Shown: positions 12,896 to 23,235 of the stretch, in pieces
How the letters are laid out: every line of letters starts with the position of its first letter
Position numbering within the stretch: position 1 is the stretch's first letter
NCBI RefSeq assembly: GCF_029227915.1
Contig: NC_079875.1
Span: forward strand, 30,346,001-30,410,000
Length of the DNA: 64,000 bases
From: Hydractinia symbiolongicarpus
Taxonomy: Eukaryota > Cnidaria > Hydrozoa > Anthoathecata > Hydractiniidae
Reading direction: 5' to 3'
Position numbers and translations under genes: made by a program
The notes under the pieces: generated by a model
What the model was told of the DNA's origin: nothing
Databases searched by the model: none
What the model saw: only the letters and a program-made list of their open reading frames with translations

Positions 12896-13210
12896 ATGTC
12901 TAATAAAAAAACCTCTAAAACAGCTGTGAACTTCTTGGACCAGTTAGCGAAAGATTTTATACGCGGTTATGGTCCTGCAACGAAGGAAGAAACGGGTTCT
13001 GATGGTGATTTTCGCAAAAAATTAAGGTCCTTCACATGCGAATGGCTGAATCGTCCTAACGTACCGTTGTCAGAATTCGTCGAAACTGTTGAAACAAACT
13101 CTGAGACGATTGATAAAAAGTTAAATAACATTGTGAAAGGGCGCATATCTAAAGTCAAAGAATCGTTGCAACCATTTCATAGAGAATGTGAAGGAAACAA
13201 ACCGTCATAG
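12896..13210 (+). CDS. Small hypothetical protein, 104 aa
   Basis: An ATG three bases after a good acceptor (CATTTAG) opens a 104-codon frame ending TAG. The protein is hydrophilic: a KTSKTAVNFLDQLAKDFI helix, an acidic patch, a WLNRPNVPLSEFVETVETNS segment, and a Lys-rich C-terminus. No signal peptide, membrane segment or known domain is seen. About 150 bp downstream lies a second coding-like block that may be a following exon. Function unknown; it could be a small host gene or a transposon accessory protein. Confidence 0.4.
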   Translation: MSNKKTSKTAVNFLDQLAKDFIRGYGPATKEETGSDGDFRKKLRSFTCEWLNRPNVPLSEFVETVETNSETIDKKLNNIVKGRISKVKESLQPFHRECEGNKPS

Positions 13211-13348
13211 TCAAAATTGAAAAGTTACTTTGGCGGTAACAGGGGCTGCGCTGCCCGAAAAGGGTGAAGAAGTAACTATTTCAAACATTGTTCACTAAAA
13301 CAATGCACTAATGTCACAATGTGCTATAATTCTCTTTTCATATTTAGA

Positions 13349-13633
13349 TATTCGATAAGTACTTAGATCTTGCGTTGAAGACTGGTGCAGCACTGTTCTC
13401 CACAGCACTTCACCTAAAATGCGCTCGATTCATCCATAGCAATTTACCCTTTGTTGCGGAGCAGGGTGGAGCAGGAAACAACCTTGAAGAATTAATATGA
13501 TTTGTGCATTGACAAGTCACCAAGCACGTCTGCTTCATCTTCCTCCGCAACAAAAAGGTCTTTATTGGCCATGCTTAATGACAAAGACGAGGCGGACAGC
13601 GTTGCAGCAGTTAAACAGCCGGAAGAAGAGTGA
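13349..13633 (+). pseudogene. Coding-like remnant, possible second exon of the preceding gene
   Basis: After TTTAG at about 13,348 the plus strand reads FDKYLDLALKTGAALFSTAL and LKCARFIHSNLPFVAEQGG, then stops at 13,497. A one-base shift restores a Ser-rich then acidic tail (SPSTSASSSSATKRSLLAML...PEEE) ending in a stop at 13,633. The composition is protein-like, but the frame break suggests decay. No family recognised. Confidence 0.3.
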
Positions 13634-13639
13634 AAGAAA

Positions 13640-14207
13640 AGGAACGAAGAAGAAGTAATCGGATTGGCGACATGTTATATTATTTACATTGCATACACAT
13701 CGTACAAACATAGATTTTGTAAACATTTACTGGAATAATAATTACTGTGCTAAAAGTCTGTACCTTAAATAATATTTTCTAATTCTTATACTATTTTCAG
13801 AACAGAAGGACACAAAATTTAACGACGGAAATAATGTAGCGCTTCGGAAAGTGGAAAATACTCCTGTACAATTTTAAATTCCTTTTTAATTGAAAGACAT
13901 TAAATTGCACATCATGGAAAGAGAATGCACAAAAAGGAAACGATCTTCAGTGAGACATTTATTAACTTATTCATTACTTGTCCACAAATTTACTATCTTT
14001 CTTTTCTTGTATTATATACTTATACATTTTTCGGACCATTTTTAATATCTTAATCAACTTTCGAAAACGGTGAACGCATTAACTTCTCATACATAGTCGA
14101 AAAGAAGCTGTCATTTGCTACTTCACGATAAAAAGGCATATTGCTATTTTTTGTACTAAATAGTATTAATTCCCCTATGTTGATATAAAGTTAGATTTCT
14201 TTCATGC
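13640..14207. other. Non-coding stretch
   Basis: Nothing recognisable on either strand beyond AT-rich sequence. Confidence 0.4.
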
Positions 14208-14510
14208 GACCCAATTACCCATGAAACCCCGTTATTACTTACTGATGAACGAAGTCACTTTTATTTTCGACAAAAAGATGACTTCTGCGCTGTTCGGACC
14301 ACGAAAACCCCTGGTTATGCAGTAAAAGGAATTACCCCAGGACAAGGAACAAAAGCAAATGAAGTCCTCCATCGATTACTCAGGCATAGCCTACTCAGAG
14401 GTGCCACAGTTATGTCTCCTGAGGTTGCTTAAGTTGCGTTGACTGTAATCTTTTATAATTATAATGAAAAAAATAAGTGGTTGCAAAAAAATAATTTACA
14501 TAGAGGTGGC
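14208..14510 (+). pseudogene. Decayed transposable-element ORF fragment
   Basis: The frame from 14,208 gives HFYFRQKDDFCAVRTTKTPG, GYAVKGITPGQGTKANEVLH and GATVMSPEVA, stops at 14,430, and continues in another frame as ALTVIFYNYNEKNKWLQ. The G-T-x-x-N-E-x-L-H pattern followed by a helical LTVIFYNYN segment resembles repetitive proteins of cnidarian transposons that I cannot assign to a named family. It runs directly into the GGTGGC/GCCACC hairpin module that also occurs at 1,859, placing it on the opposite, convergent side of the USP-element 3' module. Confidence 0.45.
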
Positions 14511-15434
14511 TAGCCACCGCAATAATGAACTTAACCTGTTATGTCTTTGAAAACAAACTAGAGGTTATCCAAAAGCATACACTTATGCAACAAAAAATTC
14601 GCGGTTTATAAGGGACGTGTAAAGAAAGTGGTGTTGAGTTGCAGAATCCATTGCAGTCTTCGTCTTCATGCACGCAAGCCAGTAAAGGACACAGAAATGG
14701 CTCTAAGAGCTAAAAATATTGCCAGTTTTTTTCAACAAAAAGTGAAAAATATAGAGCTTGTCATTGTTAACGTACAGGCTGCTGATTGTTACTGGAAAAG
14801 GTGCAATGTTATTTAATGTTTTCCAAATGTTAAGTTCTGAAACAATTGTTAAAAGAAAGTGGATTCGTCTGATTATTTGGAAGATAATTTGCTTATTTTC
14901 AAAAGAGCAATGATGGCAGCGTGACTGTCAATTATTAAACTGTACTCAGCAATTATCAACCAAGCAGTATTCCTGATTTAATAGTAATATTTTTAGAAAT
15001 AAAAAATAAAATACACAAATTATGTGCTGCTAATGCAGACAGGTTTGTATTTAATACTTTATTTTGTTTTCTGTGGTTATTTCTAGAATAGATTAAAAAT
15101 AGATTCTTATAATGTTTTTGGGAATAGTAAATTAAAGTTTTAAACTTAAGTTAAACTGTGGTTGCTCCATTAATTCCCCTCCAGATTGTAAAATCTTTAT
15201 GCAAAAAAGATCAATGATCCAAACAGAAGAGTACCGTCCCCTTTCTATGTTACGAGAACCAATGCAAGTTATATTAAAGTGTTTTAAGATAAGTCTTAAC
15301 TATCTTACGCAAAGATTTACTTGTAAATGCTGCACGAGGGGATAGTGCAATATTGGTAATAGTTACCATCTCTTAAAAGAGAAAAATAGGAAGAAAGACA
15401 AACTGTTTGAAATTCTAAAAGTGTTAGGCCTGGT
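14511..15434. other. Shared 3' module, then unassigned sequence
   Basis: The first ~80 bases repeat the module at 1,853 (AGAGGTGGC...GCCACCGCAA, then CTAGAGGTT). The rest contains only short frames without motifs. Confidence 0.45.
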
Positions 15435-15752
15435 ATGAGAAAGTTGGCTAAGCTATACTTGCAGCTTTTTATGTGCAAACAGAAACAAGAAAAATACCAA
15501 AAGTCCCTGGACATGTACAGTCGGCACAACTTTCAGGCTTTAAAGGAAGCCTTTGGAAAGTATACCGAAGACAAGGATGAGCTTAAAGCAGGCATAAAGC
15601 TTTCTTCATATTTTTTGTTTCTTAAGTCACCTGAAATAGTACAGGCTATGGAAATCGGAAAAGAGGAAAATAAAGAAGCTGAAATTGTTATTTGTAGCCA
15701 TTCTGATGACAAGGTGAGGAAATCGCAAGCTACAGTGCCGATACTTATCTAA
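15435..15752 (+). CDS. Fragment of a repetitive-element protein, about 105 aa
   Basis: An ATG-started frame of 105 codons is rich in Lys, Glu and Leu and probably all helical: MRKLAKLYLQLF, then NFQALKEAFGKYTEDKDELK, then AGIKLSSYFLFLKSPEIVQA. It recalls helical segments in repetitive cnidarian transposon proteins, but I cannot name a family. It is followed within 50 bp by the element module (CTAATGACAGCTGGTT). Upstream coding continuity is absent, so this is probably a truncated remnant. Confidence 0.35.
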   Translation: MRKLAKLYLQLFMCKQKQEKYQKSLDMYSRHNFQALKEAFGKYTEDKDELKAGIKLSSYFLFLKSPEIVQAMEIGKEENKEAEIVICSHSDDKVRKSQATVPILI

Positions 15753-16261
15753 TGACAGCTGGTTAAGCAATAGGTAGAAGTTGCAACCCTCTAAAACAGA
15801 ACCAAATCGCCGCGGATTGTCATAATAACAGTGATTGGAAAAGTTAGTTAAAACAACAAAGCTACAACACAAAACGGAACAACAACATTATGAAATTATA
15901 AAGTGCACGCACAATGATAAACTCGACCAGTTAAGTCTTAAAATTTAAAGAGGTTTTGCTCATCTAAACAATATGCTCATATAAAGGAACACAATTCTTC
16001 CTGACAGAAAGTAGGACAGGATTTCTGTAAAGGGTACAAGGGTTTCGACTCATATTCCTGAACCAAGGTACCCAATCACCGCAAACGAAGTTTGCGAAGA
16101 GTCTTCAGCAGGAACTAGACATTTCTTTTATCCATAACTTTTCATCTGTCCTACTCTGTACAACCTTTTGTGACTGGGGTAAGAAGTGGAGTTGTCACTC
16201 TCCAAAGATCAGACCAGTGCAGTCAAACCCCCCTTGCTGACATAATTTTTATTTTGTTTTT
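15753..16261. repeat. Copy of the USP-element 3' non-coding module
   Basis: It contains CTAATGACAGCTGGTT (15,750), GTTGCAACCCTCTAAAAC, GGTTTCGACTCATATTCCTG (also near 2,055), and GGGGTAAGAAGTGGAGT with CCAAAGATCAGACC near 16,180. Much of the same block appears inverted at 31,880-32,070. No coding content. Confidence 0.6.
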
Positions 16262-16400
16262 CTGTTCTTGTTTTTATTTCCTTTTTTGCTCTGTCTGTTG
16301 CAATGAAACCACTTACCATGCACTTGGTTATAATCAACAGTGTGTAATGGCCATTGTTCAAATTTCCAGAGTGGTTACAGCCCTTACGTTGTAGTGCTTG
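16262..16400 (-). pseudogene. USP protease His-box remnant
   Basis: On the minus strand the frame reads HSGNLNNGHYT, and after a one-base shift HGKWFHCN. This is the His box of a ubiquitin-specific protease, as in the copies at 2.4 and 18.1 kb. Nothing of the Cys box survives next to it; 16,400-17,160 holds no other recognisable coding sequence. Confidence 0.6.
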
Positions 16401-17159
16401 CTACAAGAGACTTTACTGTCTATGGTGATAGGTATAGAAACGGCTATGATGTGGCAGGAGAACTAACCTTAGACACAAGACCTTTGTTATAGGCAAAGCG
16501 CTATAATTGCAGAAGCAAAATTGAACTGCACTCTGCGACCTCTTTTTCAACTGTTGCAGTTTGGTAAGTAATGCAGTAGTGACAGAAGTACGAATTAAAA
16601 CCTGACAATTCTTCTCTCCAAAAATTGTAATCTGTGTTTTTGTTTTACCTAAATTGTCGAAAGTTATTTTTTTAAATAGTACATTACACCGGAAACACTG
16701 TAAAGTTGTGTGCACTTCACTTCATTTTCTACACACTATATGGCTGTACTAAAGCACTTATCTGGTGTTTAACACTGGGTAACACAGCTACTTGCGGCTT
16801 AACCCGGCGTTTTAACAGAGTTATCCCGTGTTTTGTAAACCAAAGCTGCAATAGTTTTTTTTGAATAGGGTCTTAAGCCTAAACGCATGTGCCGCACGGT
16901 TTACCTGTACTAAGCGCTGGGTCCAGTGTCACAATTAATTTGTTAACATTTACTGAAACTTATTTCGCAAAATAAAATAAAATTGACCAATTGTTTTTCC
17001 GGCTAGTTTGTATAGATATTTGTTGTCATTCGCGGAACAAGCATTAAGAAATTTTTCCGACGTGTAGTGTGAAACTAGACTGATTTCAAGCAATTTAGCA
17101 ACTTATCAAGACTCTCTCTAACAAATCAATAACAGTCTTGATTGTTTCGTAAAGAAATA

Positions 17160-17935
17160 GGAAAATTGATGATGAGGTGACAAAACAGCTAGCTGTAATG
17201 ATATTTCTTGTCTAATGACAGCTGGTTCTACTATAGTTAGAGGTTGCAACCCTTAGAGATTTTTCAAAAAAGCAAAATCCCCCTTTTTGCAAGGATTTCC
17301 TAAAAACATTGACCGTAAAAGGCAGAAAAATACAACAGCGACAGAACACAACACTAAACAATAAATATTAAAGCAATTCAAAATGAATTGAATAGGTACA
17401 AATGAGATAAATAAAACTTATCATAACGTGAATATCCTTAAACGGATAAATTTAAAATTATTCTTTAGAGAATGTGTTTAAGAAGCAAACAACTATCTGC
17501 GCGCCAGGACTTGTGACCCTGGCTGTTGTGTTATGGAGCTCCAACACTCAGCCTTACACAGATAATTGTTGCTGTGGACCTGCCTAATGACAGTACCAGC
17601 CTGTCATAACTGGGGTAATATGCGTGGGCGTAACACCACGAAGACCAGATAAGAAAATCTAACCCCCTTGCAAAGCTTCTTTTAAAATGACTAAGGGCAG
17701 CAAAGTGAGCAAACTCTGCCTCCCTACTGGACTGGGGTAATAAGTGGGATCGTTAAGCCCAAAGACAAGATATGATATCAAGCCCCCTTGCTGTGCTTCT
17801 TACAGTGTCTCTATACAAAGAGAGGAGTGAGCAAACTCCGGTTTCACGGTGCACTGACCAACATAAATCAGCTGGGGTAAATAAAACCGCTAGGGTCATG
17901 AATTCCCTCCCCCATTTGTTGTGTGACATACAAAT
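17160..17935. repeat. 3' non-coding module of USP element copy 2
   Basis: It contains AACAGCTAGCTGTAATGAT, CTAATGACAGCTGGTT, GAGGTTGCAACCCTTAGAG, CCCCCTTTTTGCAAGG, and at least two tandem versions of the GGGGTAATA...CCCCCTTGC block (17,605-17,690 and 17,716-17,800). It directly follows the protease stop on the minus strand. Confidence 0.65.
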
Positions 17936-17938
17936 AAG

Positions 17939-19491
17939 CTAACTTCTGGAAAAGAAAAGTATGTATGACGAATAATTATTCAAGTGGAATGTGTCTACTT
18001 GAGAAATACAGCGATCGTTGCATTTGAACCAGGTGCTTTGTTGGTCCTTAATGAAGGCCCAGTAATGACCTGCTTTTATTGTACCTGAGTGGTTAATGGT
18101 AGCAAACAAGTTATACTTGTTGTTGAAAGACACATCGTCAGTTGGGTGAGATGCTACCTTTAAGACATGATGTTTTTCAGGCAAGCAATTGACTAACTTG
18201 TTGTCTTTAAAAGAAGACCCATTTACTGATGTGTATCTTAACAATTGTACAACAAGGAAGTCGCCGCAATTAGAAATCTGAGTTTCAATTGTGGCCTCTT
18301 GATGCGATGAACACTGGGGGCAGAACCACTTGTTGTCACCTAGAAGTTCTTGAGGTTGTAAAAATTTGTTAAAAGAGTCTGCTATTGACTTACACGTTGG
18401 TAAAATTGAATCCTTTTGTTCCCTGGAAGTGGAGAAACAACAGGAGTTGCATGACGTTGTTGTGGTCACAGTTACAGACAGTAGATTGTCAACCAAAGGG
18501 GAAGATCCAATAATTTCGTCAAAAACAACTTGAAGGATCTCGGGCACATCTTGTTGGTGATTGTGATAAAACGCGTTATTGTAAGAGCATGCATTCTGTT
18601 TTGCAGTGCTCGTAAGAAATTGGAAGGATCAATTGGTGAACGAGAACGTTTCAGTAGTGACATATTTAGGACTATAGACTTTACTAGAGGAGATGACAAA
18701 GAGGACTCTGATGGTAATTGAGACCAAAGTCTTGGAAGAACCGTTAATGCTTGCAAAATGGAGTTTGCGTAGCATGTGTTCCCCTTGTTTATCAAACCAG
18801 CGTGAACGATGCTCACCTTTTGTTTAAGTTCCTGGCTAAGGTTATGGTGTTCCGTGGGTTTTGGCATGTCAGAGATGGCTGAAGATGGACTTTTAATGGA
18901 TTTGGTAATAGACGAGGATTTTTCATGAGGTATACTATCCTTTGGTCGTGGCAATGTTGGCGGACTGCAGTGCGTAAGATCTTGTGACCAATGTGGTGAG
19001 TCTCGTGCAATCCAAATGCAAAAGGATGCTTTCATGCTTATATCGCCAAGCTTGCGGGCGGTTAAAAACGCAGATTTGCTAGCGAAACCGAGGCTTTTTA
19101 GACAGCAAGTTAGAGACCTTGAAGAGTAGCCCCTAGCACCCACTTCTACTGCAAAAAGATGCCGAAACCACCCGTTGCTACGTATTACCTCGACCAAAGG
19201 GAAGTATTTGGAAAGCTTGGTGGAATGCCAGGATCCCATGTTTTCCTCACAAGGACAAGTAAGTTCAATAATGATGATGCGCTTAGAACAATTTGAGTAT
19301 ATTACAATGTCAGGCCTGAGGGATGTGATTGCAATATGGCCAGGAAACACAAATCCTTCATTCAGATCTGCTAACATCACCCAGTCACTAGCATGGTTGA
19401 ATAGACCAGTTGGCTTTGATCTTTTAGCGGAGGAATAGCTACCTGCTTTTACAAATGACACTTTAAGGTGTTTTTGAGCAATACAAATCAT
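17939..19491 (-). pseudogene. Retroelement endonuclease plus USP protease (copy 2, one frameshift)
   Basis: The best-preserved copy of the family. From 19,491 down: KPTGLFNHASDWVMLADLNE; endonuclease core RPDIVIYSN...IIIIELTCPCEEN (D and E-x-T of a PD-(D/E)XK fold), FAVEVGARGY, and IWIARDSPHWS; a linker of about 80 residues; then USP Cys box LINKGNTCYANSILQAL, QQDVPEILQ, zinc ribbon SCNSC...FCPQC, and His box TIKAGHYWAF...WFKCNDR, stop at 17,939. One frameshift near 18,600 separates the Cys and His boxes; otherwise both halves are open. The zinc knuckle and reverse transcriptase are missing, consistent with 5' truncation at about 19,500, right beside the donor site of the exon at 19.5-19.96 kb. 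Confidence 0.85.
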
Positions 19492-19512
19492 TTTTTATCT
19501 TATGTTTCTTAC

Positions 19513-19961
19513 CCCGACATACAAGTACAATTGGCACTTAATATCCATCCACTTTTGTGTATGCAAACCCAAACTTCATAGAGAACTTCTTTCTGGCCTT
19601 GTCGTTGACTGGGTAAAACTTTAGTTTTGACAAAAGAAAAATTTTGGTGTTCAATCTTGTGAATATAAACTTGATGTACGTGTCCCGAAACAAAAAAGTT
19701 GTACGATTCAAGGGATTTGTAAGCTTTCATTTTGTCTTTTGTGAATTCACTTGGCGTTTCAATGAGATAATTCCAAATATCAGGGTAACAAACATCAGGC
19801 AGCTGTTTAACATCAGTGGTCCAGTTACCCTCCTCTATGTTGAAAGGGTCTTCTAAAAGAACCTCATTTTCGAGTGTCAATTTTTTTTTATAATGCAAAC
19901 GATCTTCTTCTAAGATTAGTGTTTTAAAATACGGGGATTCTTCTTTCCATATTTCAACCAT
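19513..19961 (-). CDS. First exon of a SWIM-type zinc-finger protein of repetitive type
   Basis: ATG at 19,961 opens about 149 codons ending at a strong donor (GG|GTAAG at 19,513). The product carries KAYKSLESYNFFVSGHVHQV and ends with GWILSANCTCMSG, the C-x-C start of a SWIM zinc finger whose CxH half would lie in the next exon. Similar N-termini occur in multi-copy cnidarian proteins that combine SWIM with a YqaJ-like nuclease. The expected next exon is not found; instead the USP retroelement begins about 20 bp into the intron. It is either an interrupted gene or a captured exon. Confidence 0.55.
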
Positions 19962-20439
19962 CTTCAATCACACTCTAATCCAAAAGGCGGGAATTTTCTT
20001 CTTTTTTTTGCTTCTCGAAACATAGTTGTTTTTTTTTTTTGAAAAACGTGAGCATTTTTTAGACTCACGTGCACATTCAACTTTGAAGTGGAAAATGATT
20101 GGTTCCTAGAAAAAAAAAATCGCAATCATGTTTGACTCGATACCCCACACCTTTTCGTTGCAACCAATCAAAAGATACTATAAAGAGAAAATGATATTGT
20201 TATACGTAGCCATAATGATTGTTTTTATATTTTTCTGAAACCTTCGTCTTTACAATCCAGTTGAAAAAAAACAGAATCAAAACATTAGATTTATTATAGA
20301 AGATACAAGTCAGAGGGAAAACAAGCTTGTTATTTATTTCAGTATATCTGAGAACAAGGAAGAAGCAATTATTTATGCATTTCACAGCAAATCGCGGTTT
20401 GTTTTGACTCCAGTCCGCGTTGAGGCCTGGTAATGACAA

Positions 20440-20550
20440 CAATGTGACGTCACACAGAAATAGGTCTATGCTATTTAACGACCAATGTGGTGAATGTCTG
20501 GCAATCGAACACGGAAAGAGGCTTTCACGCTTAACCTTTTGCGCGCTCAA
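20440..20550 (-). pseudogene. Endonuclease-tail remnant of the same retroelement class
   Basis: Minus-strand frame reads KRESLFPCSIARHSPHWS, matching IWIARDSPHWS in the copy at 19.0 kb. It forms part of the repeat present again at 23.64-23.71 kb. No USP follows. Confidence 0.45.
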
Positions 20551-20872
20551 AATGCATTAATGACATATAACAAGAGTAAATTATGAAATAAGATGTAATG
20601 AGTCTTGTCCAATTATTTCCTATCTTTGTAGAGGAAAAACTCTATGCATATGGTAAAACAATGCAAGATGTGTTAGAGTCAGTTTAAAGTTATTCAGTTA
20701 TGATAATCGCTTCAACGGAACAAAATGGAAGTAGATACTTGCCAAATTGCGATTGGAATATTTACGCGTTTCCAAATATACCGTCTTTAGCCTACGGTTT
20801 TGCTACACGATTCTTCGTATTTCTGGATAAAATAGCATACGCGGGACCGTCGTATGCCCTGCCAAAGTGGAC
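20471..20872. repeat. Repeat A, uninterrupted copy
   Basis: Shares about 400 bp with a second copy at 23,641-23,858 that resumes at 31,163-31,315. Common anchors are CGCGCTCAAAATGCATTA, CTCTATGCATATGGTAAA, GCTTCAACGGAACAAAATGG and TTTTGCTACACGATT. The interrupted copy holds the P-type transposon, so this copy represents its empty site at 20,709-20,716. Confidence 0.85.
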
Positions 20873-20879
20873 AAAAGTC

Positions 20880-21070
20880 AAAATAAAGTCAGAATCCATA
20901 TATAAAATTAAATCCTTATAAATAAAGTCAAAATCTATATGTAAAGTCGAATTCTTATATATAAAGTCAAAATTATGAGTTAAATTCTAATATATAAGGT
21001 CAAAATTATATATATACATTCCCATACATATACATTCCTGAAATTATATATTTTATCGCAAAACACATAT
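20880..21070. repeat. AT-rich short tandem repeat
   Basis: Five to six imperfect units of ATAAAGTCAAAAT followed by TATATAT-type spacers, about 30 bp each. The Harbinger element is inserted at its right edge. Confidence 0.75.
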
Positions 21071-21465
21071 ATATAAAGCTAAGGCGCCACGAGGAACATT
21101 TTCATGCGCGTGCTATGCAACATTGCTGCATAGCACGCGCATAAAAAAAATTACTCGTGTCCCATGCCTATTTTTCACTGCAATGCAGCAAAAAAATGTT
21201 GCATGGAGCAAACATTTCGCTCCACAACTTCGGGGACAAAATAGATCTGAATCTATTTTGCTCCCGTGCTCCGGGGACAAAATGTGCTGAAAAATTTGTT
21301 GTGGAGCAAATGTTGCACGTGTCCCCACCTTCTGCAACAAATATTTTACAAAATTATTTGAGGCATTATTTTATTGACCAATCAAATCACAGAAAGATAT
21401 AAACAAGTTTTTTTCTTGAGAAGTTGAACTGCAAGTGAAGAGTAGCTAGTGAGAAAATAGCGAAA

Positions 21466-22289
21466 ATGGCGGATGAAAAGAAAAAACTATCAGACGAGGA
21501 GAAAGTTACTTTAATAAACTTTTATAAAGCGAACCCAACGTTATGGGACAGTGGGAATATATATTACAAAAATAAAGACAAAAAAGAAGCTGCGAAAATA
21601 GACCTTGTCACTGAATTTGAGGGGGCGTATAGCTGTGATTTTCTAGAAAAAGCATTCCATTCTCTTCGTTCATCGATGCTCCGTGAAGTTAAACGTAATG
21701 CTGGAAGCGAAGTTCCATCGAAAAAGTGGAAGTTTTTAAACAAATGGAGTTTATCGTAACTGATCTAACAAAAGAAAAGAAAAAAGCGCAACTTTCGTCC
21801 GACGAGTTGGAAGAATTGATTGATTTTTATCGTGAAAATCCCGCGCTTTGGAACCACACTCTACAAGATTATAGAGACAGAGTGTTGCGCGAAGCTCTGA
21901 TGGTCAAACTGAGTGAGCGTTTTGATGGGAAGTATACCGTAAACGAGCTCAAAACGTCATGGCATAACGCATTGACAAAGTATAGAAGTGAGCGCAATAG
22001 GGAGATTGGATCAAGATCCTCTGGTGCAGGTGTAAACGAAGCATATTTTTCTACCTGGGACCATTATAATCAAATGGATTTCGTTGAGATTACTTGCGAT
22101 ATGGATGAGACCGTCGATACAATGAACGAGGATGAACCACGTACCCCTGCTCCTAAAAAACGACGGGAGAAGAAGATGACGGAGGAGCAGTGTGCCAAAG
22201 CCGAACTGTGGAAAGCGTTGACAACTTCCATCACACAAAGGGCTGATCACCATGAAATCCGTGATGGTAGAAACCTTTTCTGGTTCTAA
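21466..22289 (+). CDS. Double-MADF (Myb/SANT-like) DNA-binding protein of Harbinger
   Basis: ATG at 21,466 opens a first MADF domain (LINFYKANPTLWDSG, FLEKAFHSLRSSMLRE, KKWKF) that stops at 21,757-21,759. A second MADF (LIDFYRENPALWNH, ELKTSWHNALTKYRSERNRE, STWDHYNQMDF) continues in the -1 frame to 22,289, followed by an acidic stretch and a Lys-rich PAPKKRREKK. The overlap contains TTTAAAC at 21,735-21,741 in the zero-frame phase T-TTA-AAC; slippage there gives WKFLNQMEF, which aligns residue for residue with WDHYNQMDF at the end of the second MADF. Harbinger Myb-like proteins bind the element ends and help import the nuclease. A one-base deletion is the alternative; the neighbouring nuclease has such lesions. 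Confidence 0.8.
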
Positions 22290-23235
22290 GTTTATAGGTC
22301 GACGAAAAATGCGCCACCGATTTGCCAATATCCCAAATCCGTTTTCAGAAATTCTTCTCTTTCGTGACAGTCGATAATTGAAGATGCGTTTGTTTACTGT
22401 CAGATTTTTTTGTGGATAAGGCTTCATCAGGTAATTCTTAAGAGGAAACGCATCATCTCCTGTTATCACATACGGCACTTTGTTGTTTCGACCTGGTAAA
22501 TTGCAAACCTCTGGTAAATTTAGCGATCCACTGTCTAGCGCCTTCTTTAAATTACATTGGTCCCATATACCTCCATCAGAATTTCTACCGTTCGCTCCAA
22601 CTTCCACATAAAGAAACTCATATTCTGGCCCGACAAGAGCCATGAGCACTACACTGTCTGTCCCTTTATAGTTTCGGTAATGAGACCCTGAATTTGGGGC
22701 TGCTGAATGACGATATGCTTCCCATTGAGAGCACCTAATCCATTTGGGAAGTTCCAACGCTCATTGAACTTTCTGGAGATATCTAGCCATTCCCCCTGTG
22801 TTTTCGGAGTTGAAAGGAAGGTTGGACCCAACCTCTTTATGATAGCTTCAGATACCTCCATAACAGCTGCTGAAATTCTTTTTCTTGACACTCTGAATTG
22901 AAATTCTAAAGACCTGAAAGTCTCACCAGTCGCTAAGTAACGTAGGGCCACGCAAACGAGCTCAGCTGGTGTGATAGAATTCCTCATATTTGTATCTTGT
23001 TTCTGCAAATCCTCAGAAAGAAGACCAATTGAGCGTTATTCATACGTATATACCCTCTACATTTCTTCTCATCGTTTTTTATTTCGTTGAAGATTGTATG
23101 AAAAGCGCCACGACACTCTCTATTCCCAAGCCACGGTTGCACCCAGCAATTTCTTGGTGGTTCTTCACGATCTTCCTCTTCTTCTTCGTCCAACAAAAGT
23201 AAAGCTAAAATAACTTCTCTGTTTATTCCTGCCAT
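22250..23235 (-). pseudogene. Harbinger DDE nuclease (HARBI1-like), inactivated
   Basis: From ATG 23,235: an acidic N-terminus and CRGAFHTIFNEI; then DTNMRNSITPAELVCVALRY, LATGETFRSLEFQFRVSR; NGLGALNGKHIVIQQP; NSGSHYRNYKGT; FLYVEVGANGRNSDGGIW; GDDAFPLKNYLMKPYP; and KRRISENGFGILANRWRIF. This is the DDE_Tnp_4 order. The first catalytic Asp, normally in A-L-D-G-K-H, is Asn (AAT, 22,724-22,726). Frameshifts lie near 23,018 and near 22,700 (a short C run). The second Asp (GDD) and the Glu (ISEN) remain. The 3' end overlaps the convergent MADF gene. Non-functional as written. Confidence 0.85.
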
